A stretch of DNA of 64,000 nt from Rhynchospora pubera (Eukaryota; Streptophyta; Magnoliopsida; Poales; Cyperaceae). Positions 1-10,384 of the stretch are shown one piece after another. Position 1 is the stretch's first letter; every line of letters begins with the position of its first letter. The position numbers and the translations under genes are program-made. Where the stretch lies: assembly GCA_028095005.1 (NCBI GenBank), contig CM051463.1:8547052-8611051 (forward strand), given 5' to 3'. Under the pieces are notes generated by a model. It was given only the letters and a program-made list of their open reading frames with translations. It made no database searches and was not told the DNA's origin.

Positions 1-364
1 CTAAAATATTACCATTTCCATTTGCACTTCCAGCAACTAATTCAAGATTTCCAGAAATGGAGTGGGTGAAATAAGCTGAAGAGGAAGGAGGAATTGGGTT
101 CTCACGATTACCAATCCATATAGTCGCAATTGGGGAGATGCCATGGTACCAAATGGCAACGTACCGGTTCGAGGAATTCTCAGGACTGAAAAAACCCAAC
201 TCAAAAACGCCTTGTTCTGACACAAGCGTCGATCCATCAATGGTGGAGATAGATTGCCCCGGGTTTAGAGTGTCGTTAGTGGCTCCATGAGAAAGAAAAC
301 AGAGAGAAGAGATTAGAGAGAGAAAGAGAGGTAAAGAAAAAGAAGAAGAAGAGAAAGAGAGCAT
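1..364 (-). CDS. G-type lectin S-receptor-like kinase, gene A, first exon (partial, cut by window edge)
   Basis: Reading down from an ATG at 364-362, the frame stays open to a GT splice donor, so exon 1 is 364..13 and intron 1 starts at 12 and leaves the window. The predicted product has a hydrophobic serine-rich signal peptide (about residues 1-28) followed by a B-lectin (bulb-type mannose-binding) N-terminal half, with motifs TLNPGQSI, VFELGFFSP, YVAIWYHGISP and IWIGNRENPIPP. It is closely similar to exon 1 of gene B (34600..34264), and both exons end in phase 1 after the same residues. Family members are plasma-membrane receptor kinases in defence or self-recognition signalling. The start was chosen because gene B starts at the matching ATG below a similar GA-rich leader. 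A LINE sits just upstream. The rest of the gene is not visible, so its integrity is unknown. Confidence 0.85.
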   Translation of the reverse strand, partial: MLSFSSSSFSLPLFLSLISSLCFLSHGATNDTLNPGQSISTIDGSTLVSEQGVFELGFFSPENSSNRYVAIWYHGISPIATIWIGNRENPIPPSSSAYFTHSISGNLELVAGSANGNGNIL

Positions 365-378
365 TGTTGGGTAGTGGT

Positions 379-401
379 GAGAGAGAGAGAGAGAGAGAGA
401 G
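379..401. repeat. (GA)n microsatellite in the gene A leader
   Basis: About 23 bases of alternating GA lie 15-37 bases upstream of the gene A start codon; in the transcript this is a CT-rich 5' leader. Gene B has the same tract at 34622-34645, so it predates the duplication. Confidence 0.9.
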
Positions 402-437
402 GTACAATTTGTGAAGAAATGGAAATGGAAAAGTAGT

Positions 438-2088
438 AAAAGAGGCTGCTGAAAATTGACCCTTATCAATAGTGGCAAGATAACCCTTATCAATAGTGTT
501 TTAACTTCTCTGATGTTATATATGCTTTCTTTTCATGCTATCCCTTCTGAAATAGTGAGGAAAATTGACAAGATTAGATCACGTTTTTTATGGTATTCTG
601 GCTCGGTTAGGAAATATCATTTAGTCAATTGGGTTGATGTGTGTAGGCCAACAGATAAAGGCGGGTTAGGGATTCTTAATCTAAAGCACATGAATGATGC
701 TTTGCTAGCTAAGTGGATGTGGAAATTAAAAAATCCTTCTTTTGAGGGATGGTGGAAAGATATTCTTATGTCCAAATATGCACATTGTATCAATAGGAAA
801 AGATGGTCTTCATTTTGGTGTAAACTTAAAAAATTAGAGCAGATGGTTAATATTCATTGTTCTTTTGAGCTCGGTGATGGTCGTAGTATTAGATTTTGGC
901 ATGATAAGTGGGTCGATCAGATCCCGTTAAAGATTAGTTTTTCCTCCCTTTATAAGATTTCTGATAATCATGATGCTAAGGTTTCAGATGTTTTAATTGG
1001 GGGTAAGTTGAACATTTCGTTTAATAGGCATTGTTCTCGGATGCAGTACTTGGATTTTCTTGAGCTACAGGATAGATTACAGTCCTTTTCTTGTAGTAAT
1101 GGTGCGGATAGGATACGCTGGGATATGGGCAGTAAGGGCATGTTTACGTCTAAGACCTTATATTGTTGGCTTGATGATAGAGGAGTTTCTGATGTAGCAT
1201 ATGGATGTATATGGAAGTTAAAACTTCCTATTAAAATCAAGGTTTTTCTCTGGTTAGTTTATAAAAGAAGATTATTGACTCGGGATGTTTTAATGGCTAA
1301 AGGGTGGCAAGGGGATGTTATTTGTTGCTACTGTCACCATCTCGAGTCGGCCGATCATTTATTTTTCCAATGTTCTCAACATAGGAGATTGTGGTAGTGG
1401 TTTTTGAATAGATTTGATTTCCATATTAGATTACATAATATGAATGATCTCATTGCTTTCTTTAATGTAACTCATAAGTATTGGGGCCCGGCGGTACAGA
1501 TTTGGTGTAGTGCTTTTCTATGGATTTTTTGGAAATGTCGTAATGAGATAACCTTCCATAAAGGAAAAGTTCCTTCTTACCGTAATATGGGTTCTAAAGT
1601 TCTTGCTTTGATTTTATATTGGTCAGACTTATGGGATGTTGGGCTCAAGGAGCAGGTGCTCAGTCTATCCCCAGATTTGCAGGAGCTCCCTATTCAACTG
1701 ATGGATGCCGTCGAGGAGTGAGTTACCTTGCTGCAGCTGTACAGAGTGATACTGTTTTTTCATTTTAAAACTGATGTAGTGTGGTTCTCTGTTTGTGGTT
1801 GGATGATCTTATTGCAGTCTGTGTCTTATTTGTTTTGTATTCTCAGTTTGAGTTTTCAGGGGGTTGGTTATCATTTAGTTTGTAGAGTTTTGTCTATCTG
1901 AGTATTTTGTTGAGCAGCTTAGTGTGAGAGATAATAGTTTTCAGTTTTGTCTGATGGGTAAAGTGTTACTGGCAGGAGATAGGGATGAGTGTTAACTACC
2001 GAGGGGTGTTAGCTGTGTAGTGGTTTTTGTTTTGTATAAGAATCTTTTCGTGTTAAATGAAAAGAGGTGGGATGTTCCCCACTAGTTT

Positions 2089-2123
<35 letters not shown>

Positions 2124-2128
2124 CTGCT
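438..2128 (+). mobile_element. 5'-truncated LINE (non-LTR retrotransposon) with poly(A) tail and target-site duplication
   Basis: The body runs from 451 to a poly(A) tail ending at 2119. It is bracketed by a 13-base direct repeat AAAAGAGGCTGCT at 438-450 and 2116-2128; the leading A residues merge with the tail, so the exact length is ambiguous. The 5' end is cut inside the reverse transcriptase region, which is usual for LINE insertions made by target-primed reverse transcription. The site is the 5' leader or proximal promoter of gene A, 74-87 bases from its ATG. The sequence either side of the insertion (431-450, then 2120 onward) reads continuously against 34681-34740 upstream of gene B. 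Positions 1722-2090 are the LINE 3' untranslated region. Confidence 0.92.
456..1721 (+). pseudogene. LINE reverse transcriptase C-terminal region with zf-RVT domain, one in-frame stop
   Basis: One frame (456-1721) encodes the end of a plant LINE ORF2. The N-terminal part matches the post-catalytic RT segment (GKITLINSVLTSL, then KIDKIRSRFLW, then DKGGLGILNLKHMNDALLAKW). A zinc-binding zf-RVT region follows, with CCYC and HLFFQC near 1325-1375. A TAG at 1395-1397 interrupts the frame, which continues unchanged to 1721 through a typical C-terminal WIFWKCRNEITFH motif. No catalytic RT motif or endonuclease is present because of the 5' truncation, so the copy cannot move by itself. Confidence 0.88.
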
Positions 2129-3201
2129 TGATTATGGTGGTCGAATGGAATAAAAATACTACTAAAATAGTCTCATGGTCTTCTCTGGAGGCCTCAATTC
2201 GAGATAAAGCTTCTCGTCAATTGCACAGATTAAAGAAGGACACTTTTAGAAAGATCTTCAATCGTACGATCGTAAATTAACGGCTGATTTTCTGATTGAA
2301 AATTTCCAGTGATTACGTTCAGTTGGAGAGAATCAGACATGCTAGTAGTGGAGTTGTTTAAACTTTAAAGAGAAGCCTCCATTGCTCGAGAGTTGAGACT
2401 GAGGCGTGAGAGAGGTAGAAGTGGGGTAGGGTTTGACTGTGGGTGGCGCTTTGGAGGTAATTCCTGCCTCAGTACAGGAGTATAATGTTCCTTTCAAATA
2501 CACTCGTGCATTTGAATTTGGACTTTTTGCGGTTTTATTGTACAATTATTATTATTGACATTTTTTTACATATTAATAATTTGATTTTTTTTTTCAATAC
2601 TACGTTATTAAAGTATGGAAATTGAAAGTTTTATGGAAGTAATGAAGTTAGATTATGTATTTTCAATTTTTTCGTACACAAATTGTAAATTTTCATTGCT
2701 AATATAAGAGAGGACCATTCGTACTAATGTTAAATTTTACGTTTGTTATAATAAACTAGCAAAAGATGTCCTCAATATGTGGAAAAATAAAAAAAATAAA
2801 ATGTTGATATTATTTTTTGTTATATATAAAATGTTACATGTTAGACAATAAAAATATCGTAAAATCAATTATTTAGTCTTTCCTTTTAAATAAATAACTA
2901 ATTTGATAGTAACTTAATTTTTTTTAAGAAAAGTCTAATCTTGATTAAGACCACTGATCAAATCAAATTACACACTAGGTCCATAATTAATATAAAAATT
3001 ATTTACACCCTTTTATCTGACAAGTTTACTCCTTTTATATGACAAGTTTATTTTTTTATATAGATATTTTATAAGTAGTAATAGATAATAGATAATTAAA
3101 ATAAAAAAATTAACATCTACAAGCAAATTATATTCTCTTGTTTTAAATGGCAGCCACCTGACATGTTTCGTACCTACGTTAGGTTGTTATTATCAAACTG
3201 G
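2129..3201. other. Intergenic: distal gene A promoter, then AT-rich sequence
   Basis: Positions 2130-2174 match the sequence just upstream of gene B (34697-34742), including an AT-rich stretch that could hold the TATA element of gene A. Beyond about 2180 no coding signal was recognised. The reading frame at 2342-2545 on the minus strand has no recognisable family, and an ATG at about 2382 on that strand meets a stop after five codons. Confidence 0.5.
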
Positions 3202-3390
3202 GGCTCCGTTTGGATGGCTTCTTCCCGGAATAAGGAATAAGGAATAACCACTTTTTACCAATAAATTTATTTCTAACCATCCAAACTCTTCACAAAAGTT
3301 ACACACTTCCCAATAAATTTACTCATTCCCAATAAATTTCTTCCCTTCTTCCTTCTTCCTACCTTATTCTCAACGCATCTAAACGGAGCC
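3202..3390. mobile_element. MITE, 189 bp, 3-bp TSD TGG
   Basis: Terminal inverted repeats GGCTCCGTTTGGATG and its near complement (CATCTAAACGGAGCC) bound a non-coding AT-rich core. The 3-base direct repeat TGG flanks it (3199-3201 and 3391-3393). A 3-bp TSD and GG-rich ends suggest a PIF/Harbinger-like non-autonomous family. The core motif AACTCTTCACAAAAGTTACA recurs in the elements at 4753, 7012 and 8738. Confidence 0.8.
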
Positions 3391-3393
3391 TGG

Positions 3394-4017
3394 ATGACCA
3401 AATAGCAAATTTTATCTGCATAACAAATATTTAAATTGGCATTATTATCATTTGTTAGTACGCTTCACTTTGATGTTGCGTAAATTCTTCAAAAGATGGC
3501 CACAGAGAATCCTCGAGGGACTCAGCAGCCTTCCGACAAGGGTCTTGTGGCATGTGATTTGCGAGATTAGGTTATTTGCATTTTACATGTGTTTTGATGG
3601 ATAGGTTTTACAGTGTAGCTGCATTTGTGGCAATATTTTGGTAGACAAAATGGACTAAGCGTGATGGTGTCTCGTCTACAATCTCAATTTTTAGAATTCT
3701 TGTTACAAATCTTTGATTGTAGATATCCTCGCTATAATTCATGAACTTCGTAATTTTTCATACATTCTTAATCAGATATGAAGCTAAAAATTAATTTAGT
3801 AAGACTGAAAAAAATTTTCAACAGGAAACATAGTTATAACTTGAAACAAATTACTCCATAAAACATATTAGGGACAAATTATCGTTTTAGTTTAAATGAA
3901 AAAAATGCATAAATTTTTTTTTTTTTTTTGCATCATACGAAGCCTAGACTCTCCTCCTCTTCCAATTAGTTCCAACAATTAAATACAGTGGTTTTAAAAA
4001 TATATATATACACAAGC
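3394..4017. other. Intergenic AT-rich stretch, nothing recognised
   Basis: No sustained reading frame, repeat or RNA gene could be supported here, apart from short poly(T)/poly(A) runs near 3919-3929. Confidence 0.5.
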
Positions 4018-4140
4018 TGACAAGTTGCTGGTTATTAATTTCGCAACTACTTTATGGAGAATTTGGCTCGAATGCAACAACAAAATCTTCAGACAACGAC
4101 AAAAGACCACCTTCATCCTGGCAGATTGGGTCATGTCATA
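4018..4140 (+). pseudogene. Possible LINE ORF2 C-terminal fragment
   Basis: A short frame reads NFATTLWRIWLECNNKIFRQ and then stops after about 20 more residues. The pattern of an aromatic-rich WRIWLECNNKIF block followed by basic residues is typical of the end of plant LINE ORF2 proteins (compare WSIWNDRNSVFF in the minus-strand LINE near 20430). No TSD or poly(A) tail was identified, so this is a weak, motif-only call. Confidence 0.4.
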
Positions 4141-4752
4141 AACTTTTGTTTTTCTCAAGTTCTGTTAAGGCAGCTAGTTACTTTCTTTTTTGGCTTCTTT
4201 TGTTTTTTTTCTCCTTTTCCTTGACTGTCACAGACTCACAGTCAAGTATCTCTAAAAAAAATTGCACAAAGTTGATATATTTTTTTCGTTTCAAATGTTC
4301 AAACCGATCATCTTAATAAGTTACCAATCGTAATTTCAAAGATAGGAATAGTTTAAGTTAATTCTTTAATTCTGAAATTCAAAAAAAAATAGTCAAAAAG
4401 TTCACAATTCATAAAAATAGTCATTTACTTCACTTCTGGCGTACAAATAGAAGAGTATGTTTCAATCTTAAAAAAAGGATTGTATGAGGATATGCTGATT
4501 AGGAATTTTAGATATGGAACCAACCAAATGATCACTTTCTGCGCTTGCCTGGTTGCCTCTTAGTATGCTGCAGTTGGCTTCTTCCCTGTAAAGTATAAAA
4601 GAGATGGCCTTCTCTTTATTTATTTTTTTTTCTTTTTTCTTTTTCCTATGTAAGGAGAGAGCACGTGCTTCTCTCTTAAATACTGGTTCGGCTTCCTCAC
4701 CAGTCACAAGTAAATTAATGATTTATTATTGGGACCTCACCTACAGATCTAC

Positions 4753-4920
4753 GGGGCTGTTTGGATTCATGGAGGAATTTGGGAAATTTCATCTTCCTAG
4801 CATAAATTTATTATAAACAATTCAAATTTTTCACAAAGTTACACACTTCCCAATAAATTTATGTCTAGGAATTAGAAATTTCCTAAATTCTTCAAATTTC
4901 TAAGCGATCCAAACGGCCCC
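4753..4920. mobile_element. MITE, 168 bp, 3-bp TSD TAC
   Basis: Ends are GGGGCTGTTTGGAT and the complement of ATCCAAACGGCCCC, with TAC on both sides (4750-4752, 4921-4923). Size and sequence are nearly the same as the element at 7012-7179. Confidence 0.85.
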
Positions 4921-4923
4921 TAC

Positions 4924-5987
4924 AAGACTAAAACCAACCAATTGAAATTGAACGGTTCGGATAGATCCTAAATTAATACGCCAAATCGGGCAGGTATGAG
5001 GTGAAATTTCATCTAATCGTCCGATTTTTCCGATTAGAAAATGAACGTAACAAATTTGTACAGGGATAAGAGGCAACTTCAAAAATTCCATAAAAACTAA
5101 AATTGATAGTTTAATTGAGTCTGATTTAATGTGTCGCTCATCTTTGTGGAATTATTTGTGGCATACTAATTAATACATTATTTGAATTTTTTTATTGAGA
5201 AAATTACTATTACCAAGAGTACTGCATGCATATTAATTATCATATTTAAAAATATTTTACTAGTCAATCGGCTAAGTATATATGCATTACAAGTTCTTGC
5301 CACAAAGAACCGAGCAAACGAAAGAGTTGGTTGTTCCTTTTTTAAATTGTGTTCGTAATAGATTTTGACTTGTCATAAGATAAGCTTAATCAAAATTGGT
5401 AGAGACGTCAATAAGAAAATCTACAAATGCTCGTTAGGTAAAAAGACTACCAAAATTTAGTAACCTAAGACGGTCATATGATTGGAACCTCAATCTGCTT
5501 TAAGACTACCAAATAATATAAGTTGCCATTGGAATTATTTTTTTATAAATTATAATTTATGCCATCAGTATATTTGCCGATATAATAATTTTTTCCTCGT
5601 GAATACTTTTTTTATATAGTGTATGTCCTTTGATCTAATATTTTTTTTTATTTACCACGTGATATTATTTAAAGATACAATTTTTTATTTATTTATATTT
5701 TTTGCTTTGAGATATTGATAATATACGGAAAACGCTTTAGAAACCTTTCTGAATTACAAATGTCAGCTCTTGAAAGAGAAATAAAGTTGACTTAACAAAA
5801 GTAGTATCGAGAGATGAACAAAAAAAAAAAAGGTCCGACGACAAGCCTTCTTGTATATATATTTTTTTTTTATTTGACTTAGAATGTAAACGCGTCATGC
5901 AAAGACCATTCAAAAGTATTTAAAGTATGATTTATGTGCGTAAGATAATTAGGTTTGATCAATTTTGTGAAGAAGTTTTTACGTTAC
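4924..5987. other. Intergenic AT-rich stretch, nothing recognised
   Basis: Only short frames without recognisable domains are present. There are poly(A) and poly(T) runs (for example 5818-5831 and 5863-5872) but no element boundary could be defined. Confidence 0.5.
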
Positions 5988-6372
5988 GTAAGGGCTTATT
6001 CCGAATAAGTCTTATTATGTTTGGTATCATGTTGAATAAGTCATACCTGGTATCATGTTTGGTATCATGTTGAATAAGTCTTATTATTCCGAATAAGTCT
6101 TATTATTCCGATTTATGTTTGGTATCATGTTGAATAAGTCTTATTCCGAATAAGGCTTATTCGGAATGAAACCAAACGCATCCGGAATAAGCCTCATTCC
6201 GAATAAGGGCTTATTCAACCCCTAATTCTAATTCCACCATATTGATGGAATTAGAATAAGGAGTTGAATAAGCCCTTATTTGGAATGAGGTTTATTCCGA
6301 ATGCGTTTGGTTTCATTCCGAATAAGCCTTATTCAGAATAAGACTTATTCATTAATCATACCAAACACACCT
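5988..6372. repeat. Fold-back (inverted-repeat) element with iterated left-arm ends
   Basis: Two arms meet near 6241: the left arm ends CTAATTCTAATTCCA and the right arm begins TGGAATTAGAATAAGG. They pair outward through GGGCTTATTC, GGAATGAAACCAAACGCAT and TGTTTGGTATCATG-type blocks. The left arm repeats TGTTTGGTATCATGTTGAAT three times (6018, about 6058 and 6117), whereas the right arm carries one degenerate copy (about 6345-6370). No protein is encoded and no clear TSD was found. Confidence 0.7.
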
Positions 6373-7011
6373 TTATTGATCTTGAAAGTCAAGCTGATGA
6401 CCAGACGAAATAGTAAACGACATCTTAAATTGGATTATGTAAATACGTCAGCAGTTGATAGCTATTACAATAAGCAGTCTTCTAGATGAGGTTTTAACTT
6501 ATTTTAGTGCTAGTTCAATAATGGTTTATTGTTGGACTGTCCGTAATTTATATAGAAGAAAGTGGGATTTAAATAATTAATGGCACAATAGAAACGACAA
6601 ACTTAGTTGTCTAAGTATAAATAATATATGACGGCACAGTCCCTTCAAAGAGCAATATTCGGTCTCGTTCACTTAACATACAAACGACAAATTTCTATCT
6701 AAAGTACTGTGTTTATTTTCTGCATATGGACAAAATTCGTCCGATTTTTTTTTCATTTTTTTTTATTGGTGATTCTTTCGTAATCTCTGTCCTTTCTCTT
6801 TTTTTTTCCAATGAAATTTGCATTCTTCTTTTACCGTCCACTTATTTTGTTCAAATCAAATACGAAAATCACACCTCATCCCTATCAAGAATAACAATTT
6901 CAAATTTGAAAGATCGTAAAAACTGTTTCTATTTAAATAAATGGTTAGTGATGCTCGTAAGTCGTTACCACTTATCAGAAAGGGAATCTTTAAAATCAAT
7001 ATCATCTCAAC
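6373..7011. other. Intergenic AT-rich stretch, nothing recognised
   Basis: The longest frame (6726-7064, plus) is rich in Phe/Ser and runs into the neighbouring MITE, so it is not considered a gene. Confidence 0.5.
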
Positions 7012-7179
7012 GGGGCTGTTTGGATTCCCCAAGAAATTTGGAGAATTTCATCTTCCTACCATAAATTTATTATAAACAATCCAAACTCTTCACAAAATTA
7101 CACACTTTCCAATAAATTTATTTCTAGGAATTACAACTTCCCCAAATTCTCCAAATTCCTAAGCGATCCAAACGGCCCC
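7012..7179. mobile_element. MITE, 168 bp, 3-bp TSD AAC
   Basis: Ends are GGGGCTGTTTGGAT and ATCCAAACGGCCCC, with AAC at 7009-7011 and 7180-7182. It is a close relative of the element at 4753-4920, with the same core. Confidence 0.85.
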
Positions 7180-7182
7180 AAC

Positions 7183-8737
7183 AATTTTCTTCTCAGAAAT
7201 TTAATATATATTCTTATTAGAATTTTATGTTTCAATTAAATTAAATTTAAATTCTCTTATTGTAATGACTTTGGAAATGTTTATTCTTGTTGTAAATACA
7301 AAGTAAATACCCAGAATAAAACTTAATTTGAAGAGGTAGCTTGAGAATCATCCTAATAAATAGAAAGCAAAATTATTATAATCAACTTATAATTAAAAGA
7401 GGTAGCTTGAGAATTCTCTAATTTATAATATTTCACATATCTATGTAAATTACACACATAATTCAAATAAAAATACTTATTTGTCAGAATGGTAAAATAA
7501 AACATTTCCACTGTTTTATTAACTTCCGATGTTTCATAAAAACTAAAGATAGAATAGAATGAAAGATTCATTTTTGTCAAACTCTCACTGTTATTTCATT
7601 TTCATAATTAAAACACGCGGATAGATATTTCCAATTACCGGTTTACATTGCCGTACAATTACTTCTTTCAAAAACAAAAAAAAAAAGATTCGACTGTATG
7701 GTACTTCAATTTTGTCAGAGATTAATAGCAATTGTGAGTTGTGAGTTGTGACCACAAATTGACAGAAACCATGTGCTATTTTCAACCACAATTATTTTTT
7801 TTTTACGCGGCCGCATTTCCTCTCCTTTGACCCTCAGCAATCAGCATCAAAGCATTTGAAAGTTGTGAAAAAGAAATAGTCGAGGCATTTGAAAGTAAAA
7901 AGTTAAAACTGATGGCTTCAAAGTGGGTTCCTGGGTACTTTTCTCCAAATATTTTTACACGTGTTGGTTCCTTTACTAGGATGTTTCGTCTCTACTGGGC
8001 AGCGTTGGGACGGAACATTCGCTCTCAAAAGTTTCATTCTCAATGTTCCCGGATTTGAATCTTTGTCCATAGTAACGGCTAATAAAATGTTTGAATAATA
8101 ATATTCGTATAATTTTGAAACTTTCAAATTATTTAGAAATGTTTTAGTTATTTAAATACTTGCTATTTATTCTGTAATATCAAAGAGATTAGCGAAATTA
8201 ATCTTTAATTTATTTATATAAATTTTAATTTGATATACTTTTTATATTGTAATATAATAGATTATCTTTCGAGTATAATTGTTTTTTTAATCAAATAATA
8301 AGTTTAAAATCTTGTTGAGCTATTTTATAATTTTAATCTTCACGATGGTGCTTTTGACCCAAAAAAAAAAAAAGACACAGTGGTTCCAAAATGTTTTCAA
8401 AAGCTGTCTTGTTCTTAAACCTTGATTAGGTGTGGACATATCGTCCTATGTTGTTCCTGCCATTTTCAGTCACTCACATATAGTGTTGCATTTGTCGTTT
8501 CTTTTTTTTTTTGCCCCCTTTTCTTTCTTTTGTCTTTTTGTTGAATAACATCTCCGCAGAGTGTGTTATATATACTTTAAGCAATTAAGCAGACATGCAA
8601 AAATATAATTATCAGATTTTCTTCTTTATTGGATGCTGTCCAAGCAAGCCTCCAACTCTCAATCATAAGCTTCCATGTTTGGAGTACATATTTTCTGAGT
8701 CTTTTTTTTTTGTATGTATAAATGGTTAGTTCATATA
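7183..8737. other. Intergenic AT-rich stretch, nothing recognised
   Basis: No gene, RNA or element boundary could be supported. Minus-strand frames at 7353-7580, 7591-7791 and 7918-8127 are low-complexity and match no family I recognise. Confidence 0.5.
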
Positions 8738-8878
8738 ACCTCCGTTTGGATGGGAGAAGAAGGAGGAGGAAGAAGGAAGAAGGGAAGAAAAAAAAATTAT
8801 AAACAATTCAAACTCTTCACAAAGTTACACACTTTCCAATACTTATTCCCTTCTTCCCACACCTATCCAAAGGGAGCC
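8738..8878. mobile_element. MITE, 141 bp, 3-bp TSD ATA
   Basis: The left end is CTCCGTTTGGATGGGAG and the right end is the complement (CTATCCAAAGGGAGCC), with ATA at 8735-8737 and 8879-8881. The first two bases of the left end differ from the family consensus. The core AACTCTTCACAAAGTTACAC is shared with the other three copies. Confidence 0.7.
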
Positions 8879-8881
8879 ATA

Positions 8882-9693
8882 GTTGTACCGTTTGTTTAAC
8901 TAAAATTACAGACATATTTATAAAAGACAGGGCTCTGAATTATATTGGAGGATATGAATAACAAAATATCGTCGAGTCCAAAATATGCTTGATTTTTGAC
9001 AGTTGACAAGTGAATCATTAATTGTGTCATCATCTTATATCAGCGATATAACTACATAATTTACGTGATGGAGGATGCGAAACATAGGATTTCACATGAT
9101 GGAATTTAGAATCCAACTCTTATGTTTTAAGCTTATTGCATGATTCTAGACAGCAAACAATTTGATGTTAATTTAAATTTGGATGTTTCATATCAAAATA
9201 TGATGTAAACTTCTACAATTAAGTATTGTGAACCTCATTGGATTGATTCGCCTTAATTTGGATGCCTCTTTTTTAAGTTATAAAAAGAGAAAAAATCATT
9301 CTAATTAAAATTTGAGAAAAATATATTTGACAGCGACAAAAACCACATGGGGTGAGACACGCGGTACATTATTTTACGGGATGTCATTAAAATTTTCCCT
9401 TTTTATTAATGTCATCTTATTTTAATATATGCAAGTTCCTGTTCCTCGTGCGCTTAGTCACTTGCAGTGTAAGTCAAGTTACATGCAGGTAGAGCGGATT
9501 ATTCGTGCTCCGTGCTTCTTTTCGCCTTTTAATTTTTGTTTGCGTTTGTTGCATTCAATTGTTTGACAAACAAAATCATTTTAATTGACCTTAACGAATT
9601 TAGCACCGACAAATGAGCTTATAAAGGCATAGGTTTATTTTTTTTTTAAGAAAAATAGGAGTCAAGCTCCTATTTTATATAAGAAATGTTAGA
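8882..9693. other. Intergenic AT-rich stretch, nothing recognised
   Basis: No coding frame, repeat or RNA signal worth reporting was found. Confidence 0.5.
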
Positions 9694-10047
9694 GTCCAAT
9701 ATATTGGACGGATAAGATCCGTCCAATACGATCATTTTCATATTTTTAAATTACAAAAATCGTTATTCATATTGAAAAATTATAAGAAACTAATTTTTAT
9801 ATTTTTTTCAATTTTTTTACTATTTTTTTATTTAGAAAATCGTTATTATTGGACAATCCAAAACTTTTATACCATGAATTTTCTAAAATACCAAAAAATA
9901 AGTTAAAAAAATTCAAAAAAGTATAAAAATTGGTTTCTTATGAGTTTCAATATGAAGAACATATTAAACGGTTCGGATCGGTCCTTTGCAATTTAAAAAT
10001 GTTAAAACGATCGTATTAGACGAACCCATCCATCCAATATATTGGAC
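9694..10047. repeat. Fold-back element with GTCCAATATATTGGAC ends
   Basis: Both ends carry the self-complementary block (GT)CCAATATATTGGAC, and the arms remain complementary almost to the centre: AAGAAACTAATTTTTATA near 9790 against TATAAAAATTGGTTTCTT near 9930. It is a non-coding inverted-repeat element. Complementarity may extend a few bases further out (TTAGAG against CGCTAG), so the limits are approximate and no TSD was fixed. Confidence 0.7.
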
Positions 10048-10070
10048 GCTAGTATTTTTTATTTTATATA

Positions 10071-10384
10071 TTTTTTTTGAACCAAAAGCTCCCCAAGCAG
10101 GGGAACCAAGCTTTTCATTAAAGGAAGTTTAGCATACAAACCAGTTTCTGAAAGTACACCTTAAGGGTTCTCTTTCAAATCTACATCTAAGCATTACACA
10201 AATTCAATCTGGCTACAAAACAAACAACCAAGTTTAACTGAAGGTGTCCTAGAAGGGAAACCACCAACAGAGTTTACAGACATAGACAATAGGATAGTAG
10301 AAAGCAGCAGTAACAGCTAAGTAGAGGAAGTGTCATCAATGGAGCCAATTTCATTGCTCTTCTTTGCTGCTTCTTGCTTCTTTT
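10071..10384 (-). mobile_element. LINE 3' end (minus strand), separated from its body by the Copia insertion
   Basis: On the minus strand this is the end of a LINE: the last codons of ORF2, a stop within about 60 bases of the Copia junction, a roughly 240-base 3' untranslated region ending CTTGGGGAGCTTTTGGTTC, and a poly(A) tail seen as poly(T) at 10071-10079. The other part starts at 20297. When the 9.9-kb Copia element and one CTTTT copy are ignored, the ORF2 frame stays open across the junction. Confidence 0.85.

Noticed and set aside
6726..7064. 112-codon plus-strand ORF
   Set aside because: Low-complexity Phe/Ser-rich product that runs into a MITE.
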